Shown here: positions 7,617 to 13,087 of the stretch, piece by piece
Layout of the letters: every line of letters begins with the position of its first letter
Position numbering within the stretch: position 1 is the stretch's first letter
DNA from: Spirochaetales bacterium
GTDB taxonomy: Bacteria > Spirochaetota > Spirochaetia > ARS1246
Length of the DNA: 19,639 bases
Direction: 5' to 3'
Assembly (NCBI GenBank): GCA_016930115.1
Contig: JAFGHN010000086.1
Span: 1-19,639 of the forward strand
The notes under the pieces: model-generated
Database searches by the model: none
Told to the model about the DNA's origin: nothing
What the model saw: the letters and a program-made list of their open reading frames with translations, nothing else
Translations under genes and position numbers: made by a program

Positions 7617-9431
7617 TTAAGAAAAATGAACCGATTTGCGGCCGGTTATCGACTGCGATTCCTGCAGCACTTCCTGTATGTTGAACGAAGGCTTGAACCC
7701 GTCTTTCGAAGTCTTCAGAAGTTTCGTGTACTCCGGGTAGAACTTCGCGAGGGTGGTGAGAATCGGGTTCGGCGAGGTCTGCCCCAGTCCGCAGCGACTT
7801 GTCGTTTTGACGGTCCTGGCGAGAGATTTCATCACCTCAAGATCCGCCTCTTCAGCCTGACCGTTCATGACTCTCTCGAGGTATCCCTTGAGCAGCACGT
7901 TGCCCACGCGGCAGGGCGTACAGTAGCCGCAACTCTCTTCGATAAAAAACTCCATAAAATAGTCGGCCACTTCGAGTATGTTCCGGTCCGCGCCAAAGAT
8001 CATAACCGATCCGCCGGTAGCCAGATCGTCGTAACATATCGTTCGATTGAAGTCTTCCTTGCCGATCATCTGACCCGAAGGTCCGCCGATCTGCACGGCC
8101 TTGGCGTCTTCCGCACCCACATCCTGCAGCAACTGCTTGATAGTAATACCAAAGGGGTACTCATATACGCCGGGCGCGTGACAGTCACCGGAAATGCTCA
8201 GGAGTTTGGTTCCCGAGCTTCCTTTGGAGCCGATTGAAGTAAACCATGCGGCGCCCATGTCAATAAGCCGGACAACCGCCACGTAAGTTTCGACGTTGTT
8301 CACGCAGGTCGGATGACCCATAAAGCCTTTCTGGGCCGGAAAGGGCGGCCTGTTCTTGGGATCGCCTCTCGATCCTTCGCATGAGCTGATGAGCGCCGTC
8401 TCCTCGCCGCAGACGTATGCTCCCGCTCCAAACTGTATTCTTATATCGAAGTCAAAAGCCTTCTTGCCGAGAATCGCCTTTCCGAGAACCCCGTCTTTCC
8501 GCTTCTTTGCGAGAACGTTCTCGAGCAAATTGCTCAGATACGCATACTCGGCTCTCAAATATAGAATTCCCTGCTGAGCGCCGATAGCGTACCCGGCGAT
8601 CGTCATCCCTTCGAACAACCTCTCCGGATAATCGGTGAGCAGAACACGGTCTTTGAAAGTCCCGGGTTCACCCTCGTCCGCGTTACAGATGATATATTTC
8701 TCCGGATCCTCTGCGGCACGGGTGAACTGCCACTTCATTCCGGCTGGGAAACCCGCGCCGCCGCGGCCCCTGAGCCTTGCGTTGGTAACCTCGTTGATTA
8801 CTTCCACCGGGCTCATTGTCAACGCCTTCTTCAACCCGGCGCCGTCCGGATAATCGGCGAAGATCACGTCTCCTTTCTTTCTGATGTTGTTGTGCACCAT
8901 GGAATTGACAAGAGGACTGGCGTTATTACCGTCACCGAGCCGGCTGACCAGTTTTTTGGGATCACCTGTCTTCTTGAGGGTCCTCACTATCTCCCTCGCC
9001 TTATCGGAGGAAAGATAGGTGATTACCTCGTCATTTACCAATGCGGCGGGAGCCTGATCACTCATCCCGATGCAAGGGGTATACTCCAGGGTGATCAAAC
9101 CGTCCGCCGTGGTCTCGCCAAAATCGACGCCCAGCTCTTCCTTGAATGCCTTGGCAACAACATCGACGCCGGCCAGTCTGTCTATGATGTCGTTGCACAG
9201 GCGGATTACTATTTTGCCTTTCTTCTCCTTTGAGAGAAACGCGTAGAAAGTTGCGGTACTTTCCACCTCAACTCGTGGAATGGAAACAGCATCCGCAATC
9301 GCATCGATTGCTTCGTCTGAAACCGATCCGTGATCAACCTGCACTTTACGAAGAATGTCCATGAGATAAATTCTGTCGTTGTTGTGCTGCAGGCAGATCT
9401 CCTTCACCGCCGCGGAAAGATCATTACTCAT
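7617..9431 (-). CDS. hoxF: NAD-reducing hydrogenase diaphorase subunit HoxF (fused NuoE-like and NuoF-like)
   Basis: Flavoprotein that exchanges hydride with NAD(H) and feeds electrons to HoxU. The 604-residue product has an N-terminal NuoE-like thioredoxin-fold domain (about 1-150) and a NuoF-like domain. The latter shows GRGGAGFPAGMKW and CNADEGEPGTFKDR (FMN and NADH binding), GAGAYVCGEETAL, and the [4Fe-4S] motif SCGYCTPCRVGN with the distant Cys in TSRCGLG. In the NuoE-like part two of four [2Fe-2S] ligands are replaced (Cys79 and Cys120 remain; Asp84 and Ser124 stand where cysteines are usual), so that cluster is probably absent. As I recall, the Ralstonia HoxF (about 602 residues) has the same replacement. 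The ATG at 9429-9431, with GAGGTGG just upstream, is preferred over an in-frame TTG at 9462-9464. Confidence 0.96.
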   Translation of the reverse strand: MSNDLSAAVKEICLQHNNDRIYLMDILRKVQVDHGSVSDEAIDAIADAVSIPRVEVESTATFYAFLSKEKKGKIVIRLCNDIIDRLAGVDVVAKAFKEELGVDFGETTADGLITLEYTPCIGMSDQAPAALVNDEVITYLSSDKAREIVRTLKKTGDPKKLVSRLGDGNNASPLVNSMVHNNIRKKGDVIFADYPDGAGLKKALTMSPVEVINEVTNARLRGRGGAGFPAGMKWQFTRAAEDPEKYIICNADEGEPGTFKDRVLLTDYPERLFEGMTIAGYAIGAQQGILYLRAEYAYLSNLLENVLAKKRKDGVLGKAILGKKAFDFDIRIQFGAGAYVCGEETALISSCEGSRGDPKNRPPFPAQKGFMGHPTCVNNVETYVAVVRLIDMGAAWFTSIGSKGSSGTKLLSISGDCHAPGVYEYPFGITIKQLLQDVGAEDAKAVQIGGPSGQMIGKEDFNRTICYDDLATGGSVMIFGADRNILEVADYFMEFFIEESCGYCTPCRVGNVLLKGYLERVMNGQAEEADLEVMKSLARTVKTTSRCGLGQTSPNPILTTLAKFYPEYTKLLKTSKDGFKPSFNIQEVLQESQSITGRKSVHFS

Positions 9432-9468
9432 CTGCCACCTCACTCGTTCCAGCTTTTTGTGCAAATTA

Positions 9469-9495
9469 CACCCGCCGGCCCGAGGCCGGCCCGTG
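9469..9495 (-). promoter_or_regulatory. GC-rich hairpin in the hoxF leader
   Basis: Bases 9474-9480 (GCCGGCC) and 9484-9490 (GGCCGGC) form a perfect 7-base-pair stem with a 3-base loop; after a two-base mismatch, CAC at 9469-9471 pairs with GTG at 9493-9495. It lies about 40 bases before the hoxF start codon, inside the transcript predicted from the promoter at 9557-9585. No T-tract follows, so it does not look like a terminator; mRNA stabilisation or control of initiation are guesses. Confidence 0.4.
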
Positions 9496-9502
9496 AATTC
9501 AC
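9493..9502. promoter_or_regulatory. Perfect 10-base palindrome GTGAATTCAC
   Basis: GTGAATTCAC at 9493-9502 is its own reverse complement and abuts the leader hairpin upstream of hoxF. It could be a protein-binding site, but a single 10-base palindrome is weak evidence. Confidence 0.2.
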
Positions 9503-9530
9503 TTTGAAATGCTTTTTTTGAAAATGCTTT
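9503..9530. repeat. Imperfect tandem repeat upstream of hoxF
   Basis: TTTGAAATGCTTT (9503-9515) is followed by TTTGAAAATGCTTT (9517-9530), so a 13-14-base unit occurs twice on the same strand with one extra A in the second copy. The centres are about 14-15 bases apart. It lies in the predicted hox leader. Function unknown; a tandem operator or A/T-rich leader element is possible. Confidence 0.45.
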
Positions 9531-9556
9531 GGGCGAAACAACCTTTCGGTGAGCAC

Positions 9557-9585
9557 ATTATGTGATATAAATCACGATTTGGCAA
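9557..9585 (-). promoter_or_regulatory. Predicted sigma-70-type promoter of the hox-hyp operon
   Basis: On the minus strand TTGCCA (9585-9580, five of six to the -35 consensus) and CATAAT (9562-9557, five of six to the -10 consensus) are separated by exactly 17 bases. Transcription would start near 9550, giving a leader of about 120 bases to the hoxF ATG. No other promoter is evident before hypE, which fits one transcript for hoxF through hypE. Prediction by pattern only. Confidence 0.55.
9561..9576. promoter_or_regulatory. CRP/FNR- or Rex-like palindrome inside the hox promoter
   Basis: TGTGA, six bases (TATAAA), TCACG: nine of ten bases match the TGTGA-N6-TCACA pattern shared by several CRP/FNR-family sites (including HcpR) and by many Rex sites. 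It sits almost wholly in the spacer between the predicted -35 and -10 boxes, the usual place for a repressor. Which regulator binds cannot be told from the sequence; Rex would be a sensible partner for an NAD-linked hydrogenase. Confidence 0.45.
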
Positions 9586-9615
9586 GTTTTTTTCGGGAAG
9601 GACCAGAGACCAGGA

Positions 9616-10371
9616 CTAATGGCGTTCGTTTTTCAATGAAAGGATCTTGTCCCGCAGCCGTGCGGCCCGCTCATAATCCTCATTTGCCACAGCTTCTTCA
9701 AGCTGCGCCTCCAGACGGTCTGCTTCTTCACCGCCGGACTCGTCGAGCTGTTTCAAGGTGCCTCGAAGCTGCTCGACTGATCTGTCCCGCTCAAATTTGT
9801 ACACGATTGAAGAAATCATCGGTCCGGATTCTATTTCTTCGATCGCGTTCTTGATAATGTCCAAGGCGCGCCGCTTCTCGTTTTTGCCGAGAAGCAGCAT
9901 GGAGCGTGACAGCGCGTTGATTCTGATAATATAAGGCTTATACTGGAGAAGAGAAACTCTGTCTTCTTTGTCCGTGCAGTATTTCTCGACAAGGTGGCAG
10001 ATGCGCAGATTGTGCCCGGTATCCCGGCAGGTCCTTTCGTAATCTCCGATCTGGAAAAGCAGCAAGTAACGGTAATAGAAAAGCATCCCCTCGTTTTGCA
10101 TCATCACGAAGTCCTCATGATCGATGGTGAAGCCGTCGTCCTCACCATGCTCCTCGGTGAACTTTTCGATTTTTGCTTCAACTTCCTCAAGAAAGGTTTC
10201 CCGCCCAAAAGGCACCGTGCCGTCCGGACGGCCGTCCATCTCATACTGCTCTATCCCGAGGGGCAGCCGGACCTGGAGAATCTGTCTCCCGTCGTCGCCC
10301 TCTATGAACCGTACGGTGTTATCGGGATCGTATTCCCATTCGCGCATAAGATGTGCTATGTCTTTGCCCAT
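9616..10371 (-). CDS. UVR (UvrB/UvrC) motif-containing protein
   Basis: A 251-residue acidic, soluble protein without signal peptide or membrane segment. The C-terminus, about residues 219-247 (LEAQLEEAVANEDYERAARLRD and following), is a UVR motif, the short helical hairpin by which UvrB and UvrC contact each other; here it stands without nuclease or helicase domains, so this is not an excinuclease subunit. The N-terminal part has a conserved-looking segment (VRFIEGDDGRQILQVRLPLG, EMDGRPDGTVPFG) and a helical middle region (YYRYLLLFQIGDYERTCRDT). I recall the overall pattern from uncharacterised UvrB/UvrC-motif proteins of Planctomycetes and Verrucomicrobia, where function is unknown. The ATG at 10369-10371 lacks a strong ribosome binding site but has a promoter upstream. 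It is divergent from the glycosylase gene. Confidence 0.88.
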   Translation of the reverse strand: MGKDIAHLMREWEYDPDNTVRFIEGDDGRQILQVRLPLGIEQYEMDGRPDGTVPFGRETFLEEVEAKIEKFTEEHGEDDGFTIDHEDFVMMQNEGMLFYYRYLLLFQIGDYERTCRDTGHNLRICHLVEKYCTDKEDRVSLLQYKPYIIRINALSRSMLLLGKNEKRRALDIIKNAIEEIESGPMISSIVYKFERDRSVEQLRGTLKQLDESGGEEADRLEAQLEEAVANEDYERAARLRDKILSLKNERH

Positions 10372-10392
10372 AAAAGATCGACTCTTGCTATG

Positions 10393-10421
10393 AATATACT
10401 CTAGCAGATCGATTGAGTAAA
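10393..10421 (-). promoter_or_regulatory. Predicted promoter of the UVR-motif protein gene
   Basis: On the minus strand TTTACT (10421-10416, four of six to the -35 consensus) and TATATT (10398-10393, five of six to the -10 consensus) are 17 bases apart, in the 67-base gap between the divergent UVR-motif and glycosylase genes. The same gap must hold the glycosylase promoter; only a poor candidate (TTGCTA at 10385-10390 with a 17-base spacer) is seen for it. Confidence 0.4.
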
Positions 10422-10438
10422 AGGCAATACTTTATCGC

Positions 10439-11179
10439 ATGAAGATTGCAGCCGAACTAATCGACGCCGCGGGACAACTGGCACTTGAAGCCGATGCTTG
10501 CTCTTTTTCCCATCCGGTTGCTTATGTCTACAACCCGCTCAGCTACGCCTGGAAGCCCTATGTCGCATACGTGGAGAACTTTGCAACGACTCGCAAGAAG
10601 GTGCTCTTCCTCGGCATGAATCCGGGTCCGTGGGGCATGGCCCAAACCGGTGTTCCTTTCGGCGAAGTCAGTTGCGTTCGTAACTGGCTTGGCATAACAG
10701 AAGAGGTCGCCACCCCACGGTCCGAACATCCCAAACGCCGGGTGACCGGTTTCTCCTGCACCCGAAGCGAAGTAAGCGGACGGAGGCTTTGGTCTTTCTT
10801 TTCAAAAGAATTCTCGTCGCCGGAGGCGTTTTTCAGTGATCATTTTGTCACGAATTACTGTCCGCTCATGTTTATGGAAGAATCCGGGAGAAACCGCACC
10901 CCTGACAAGCTGCCGTCTTCCGAACGCGCCCCGCTCTTTGAAATCTGCGACCGGCACCTGGTCCGGACAATAAAAAATCTCAAGCCTGACTGGCTTATCG
11001 GTATCGGCGCTTTTGCCGAAAGCCGTCTTTCTGCAGCGGCAACTGCTGAGGAGCTCAGGGATTCAGGTTCGGACTTCAGAATCGGTAAAATTCTTCACCC
11101 TAGCCCCGCGAACCCGGCGGCCAACAAAGACTGGGAACGAACGGTGAAGCACCAACTGCGTACACTCGGTGTCTGGTAA
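10439..11179 (+). CDS. Uracil-DNA glycosylase, SMUG1-like (family 3)
   Basis: Removes uracil, and in this family often hydroxymethyluracil, from DNA at the start of base-excision repair. The 246-residue protein has the SMUG1 motif LFLGMNPGPWGMAQTGVPFG (about 57-75, with Asn61 at the catalytic position) and the C-terminal HPSPANPAANKDW motif (His220). These fit SMUG1 rather than Ung, Mug/TDG or the iron-sulfur UDG families. Length is close to the usual 240-270 residues. The ATG at 10439 has only a distant AAGG in front of it. Bacterial SMUG1 proteins are patchily distributed, so transfer is possible, though base composition looks like that of its neighbours. It is divergent from the UVR-motif gene and convergent with the 110-residue gene. 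Confidence 0.93.
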   Translation: MKIAAELIDAAGQLALEADACSFSHPVAYVYNPLSYAWKPYVAYVENFATTRKKVLFLGMNPGPWGMAQTGVPFGEVSCVRNWLGITEEVATPRSEHPKRRVTGFSCTRSEVSGRRLWSFFSKEFSSPEAFFSDHFVTNYCPLMFMEESGRNRTPDKLPSSERAPLFEICDRHLVRTIKNLKPDWLIGIGAFAESRLSAAATAEELRDSGSDFRIGKILHPSPANPAANKDWERTVKHQLRTLGVW

Positions 11180-11228
11180 GGGCAACTCCGGCAGGCTTTT
11201 GACAAAGAAATGAAAGCGCGGCGGCCCG

Positions 11229-11561
11229 CTAGTTCAGCTCTCTCCCTGCTCTTTCCAGCGCCCATTTCTTGAAATCATCGTATGAAAGCCCGTCATCAGT
11301 ACGCCCCAGGTTGAAATGCTCGCTCCCCTGCTGCTCGGTGAAGCAACAGCTTCCGAGGATCGATGATTCGAGATTGAGACTGAGCACCGGCTTTTGCGAC
11401 TCGTTTGGAAAGAAGAGTATGCGGTAATGGTAGGGGCTTTTCTGCAAGGTTCTTGGCGGAATCTCCAGCGCCACGGCGCGATAATCGTTAAAAACGAACC
11501 GCTCCCGTATTTTGGCGGTCATCATCTGATACATCCAGGAACAGTCGTATATCGGTTCCAT
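11229..11561 (-). CDS. Hypothetical protein, 110 residues
   Basis: I do not recognise this protein. From the ATG at 11559-11561, which has a GGAG site seven bases upstream and a good promoter behind it, it encodes 110 residues beginning MEPIYDCSWMYQMMTAKIRE. It has alternating hydrophobic and charged stretches suggesting a small alpha/beta fold (FNDYRAVALEIPP, YHYRILFFPNE, PVLSLNLESSILGSCCF) and a helical C-terminus (LSYDDFKKWALERAG). No signal peptide, membrane segment or known metal motif is visible; two adjacent cysteines occur near residue 71. The open frame continues 81 codons upstream into the ATPase operon, but that part overlaps the start of the stalk-subunit gene antisense and looks like chance. 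It is convergent with the glycosylase and divergent from the ATPase operon. Confidence 0.72.
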   Translation of the reverse strand: MEPIYDCSWMYQMMTAKIRERFVFNDYRAVALEIPPRTLQKSPYHYRILFFPNESQKPVLSLNLESSILGSCCFTEQQGSEHFNLGRTDDGLSYDDFKKWALERAGRELN

Positions 11562-11608
11562 GGGAGTTCTCCAGCAAGACGCTTCCCCTCCCCCAGGCTC
11601 TACACAAG

Positions 11609-11637
11609 AGTATAGCATTGTTGGCCCGCGCTTGCAA
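11609..11637 (-). promoter_or_regulatory. Predicted promoter of the 110-residue hypothetical gene
   Basis: On the minus strand TTGCAA (11637-11632, four of six to the -35 consensus) and TATACT (11614-11609, five of six to the -10 consensus) are exactly 17 bases apart. Transcription would begin near 11602, about 40 bases before the ATG at 11561. This supports the short start chosen for the gene. Confidence 0.5.
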
Positions 11638-11687
11638 AAAAAAAGTGCGAGAGCGGAAGCCGCAATGCCTTTTAACGTCCGAATACA

Positions 11688-11703
11688 TGTGGTAAGATTC
11701 ACC
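11688..11703. promoter_or_regulatory. Weak TGTG-N8-CAC palindrome before the V-ATPase operon
   Basis: TGTGG, TAAGAT, TCACC matches the TGTGA-N6-TCACA pattern at eight of ten bases and ends three bases before the first ATPase start codon. The six-base centre could itself serve as a -10 box. A match this loose is expected several times by chance in a window this size, so only the position makes it worth noting. Confidence 0.2.
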
Positions 11704-11706
11704 GCG

Positions 11707-12030
11707 ATGCTTGAAATTGTACAAGACATACTCGACGCCGAGCGCAAAGCTGAAGAGACTCTGAAAAAAGCCAGAGAAGAGGCAGACACAATCCGCGGCA
11801 ACACGGAACGGAAGGTGAGTCAAATCACGGCAGACACCCGGGAAGAGGCGCATCGCCAGAGCATAGAAAAGATCGAGCAGGCAAGGCGTCGTTCGTCCGA
11901 AGATATGGAGCAAGCACTTGGAAAAGAGAGGGAAGAAAACGATGCTTTCATGGGAGAGCATACGGCGGAAATTGAAGCCCTCGTTTCCGAAATAGTTGAC
12001 CTTATCGTCCGAACAGATCGCCCGGATTAA
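11707..12030 (+). CDS. V/A-type ATPase peripheral-stalk subunit, G/H-like coiled coil
   Basis: A 107-residue, highly charged helical protein from the ATG at 11707 (MLEIVQDILDAERKAEETLKK), with alanine, glutamate and arginine heptads throughout; residues from about 8 to 85 should form one long coiled coil. In V/A-type ATPases the G/H subunit pairs with subunit E to form the outer stalk that holds the catalytic head against the membrane motor. Position as first gene of the ATPase operon supports this. The upstream in-frame ATG at 11665 and the frame back to 11560 add a non-helical extension and overlap a promoter on the other strand, so they are less likely. No strong ribosome binding site is seen. 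The subunit C gene starts 10 bases after the stop. Confidence 0.82.
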   Translation: MLEIVQDILDAERKAEETLKKAREEADTIRGNTERKVSQITADTREEAHRQSIEKIEQARRRSSEDMEQALGKEREENDAFMGEHTAEIEALVSEIVDLIVRTDRPD

Positions 12031-12040
12031 CGATGATCGA

Positions 12041-13087
12041 ATGGCAACCAAACTAGCCACCTACGGTTACATCAACGCAAAACTTCGGACGCGTCTAAGC
12101 AAGATGCTTGAAGACCCGGAACTACTGACACTCCTGCGCGCGGAAACAACCTCGGAAGTGCTCAAGCTGCTGGAGGACACCGAGTACCACGCTGCGGCGG
12201 CCGCCTTTGCGGATACCGGTGATTTACGCCTTGCAGAAGCGATGCTTTTCGAGACCGAGGTGAATTTCTTCAACGATATCGGAGAACAGGTGAAGGGTGA
12301 ACCCGGGGATTTCATATCGGCGCTTGTCTCGCGCTACGAGGTGGAAACGCTGAAAAGGGCCATCAGGCTCTGGTTCGAACGGCGAATCAAAGGGCGGGAC
12401 ATCGGCAATGAGATGGACTATCTCTATCGGGGTTTCACCGGGCTCAGAGTGGAAGAACTTATAGAGGCAGGGAGTCTGGAGGAAATCGCAGGCCTCTTAC
12501 CGCAAAGTTCCTACGGCGCGGTCATCGCCGAGTCGGCGGGGACCGATATTTCGCAGCTCGGGCTCTTTCCGGTTGAAACATCCATTGACCGATACTTCTT
12601 TTCACGGCTTCTGGAAAGTCTGAACGACCTTTCAACAAGCGACAGGAAGATCGCGCGGAAACTCATCGGCGTTGAGATCGACCTGGAGAACTTGGAGCGA
12701 ATTGTGCGATTCAAAGATCTCTACGGATTCTCTCATGAAAAGCTCGTGGACTACATCATTCCCTCAGGCGTGGCGCTCAGATCCCGCGATATTTCCGGCG
12801 ACAGCAGCGAAATCATCAAATCTTACGTGGCCGGCCACTACGCCGGCCTTGCGCCGTTGGTCGAGTCTCTCGGCAGGGAGAAATACTCAAGCCTGGTGCT
12901 CCTGGAGGCGGTCCTGAATGAAGTGCTTTCCCTTGAAGTCAAACGGGCGCTGCTGGGTTACCCCTTCACCCTGGGGATTGTTCTTTCGTATTTTTTTCTC
13001 AAGAGGCGAGAAGTCCGGCGGATCGTGCTTATCCTGAATGCCAAGGCCTATGGCCTTGACGAAGAACGCGTGAGGTCGTTGTTATGA
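12041..13087 (+). CDS. atpC: V/A-type ATPase subunit C (d/AC39 family)
   Basis: Funnel-shaped subunit that couples the central rotor axle to the membrane c-ring. The 348-residue product is rich in helices and has the usual N-terminal YGYINAKLRTRLSKML, followed by repeated three-helix units such as RYEVETLKRAIRLW, a middle LENLERIVRFKDLYG and C-terminal YFFLKRREVRRIVLILNAKAYGL, which is a recognisable AC39-family signature. The ATG at 12041 is preferred; the frame is open to a TTG at 11996 inside the previous gene. Its stop overlaps the start of subunit I as ATGA. In most V/A operons subunit C sits between E and F, whereas here it precedes I. Confidence 0.94.
   Translation: MATKLATYGYINAKLRTRLSKMLEDPELLTLLRAETTSEVLKLLEDTEYHAAAAAFADTGDLRLAEAMLFETEVNFFNDIGEQVKGEPGDFISALVSRYEVETLKRAIRLWFERRIKGRDIGNEMDYLYRGFTGLRVEELIEAGSLEEIAGLLPQSSYGAVIAESAGTDISQLGLFPVETSIDRYFFSRLLESLNDLSTSDRKIARKLIGVEIDLENLERIVRFKDLYGFSHEKLVDYIIPSGVALRSRDISGDSSEIIKSYVAGHYAGLAPLVESLGREKYSSLVLLEAVLNEVLSLEVKRALLGYPFTLGIVLSYFFLKRREVRRIVLILNAKAYGLDEERVRSLL

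Noticed and set aside
7626..8237. 203-codon open frame on the plus strand
   Set aside because: Antisense to the NuoF-like part of hoxF; no ribosome binding site or family match.
9455..9475. Possible sigma-54 promoter before hoxF (TTGCA with upstream GG)
   Set aside because: The spacing between the GG and GC elements is off by one base or more in every alignment tried, and a better sigma-70-type promoter lies upstream.
9616..10371. UvrB or UvrC excinuclease subunit
   Set aside because: Only the short UVR hairpin is present; helicase and nuclease motifs are absent and the protein is far too short.
11693..11707. Leaderless transcription start for the V-ATPase operon using TAAGAT as -10 box
   Set aside because: The box would put the start at the ATG, but there is no acceptable -35 element 16-18 bases upstream; kept only as a remark under the palindrome.
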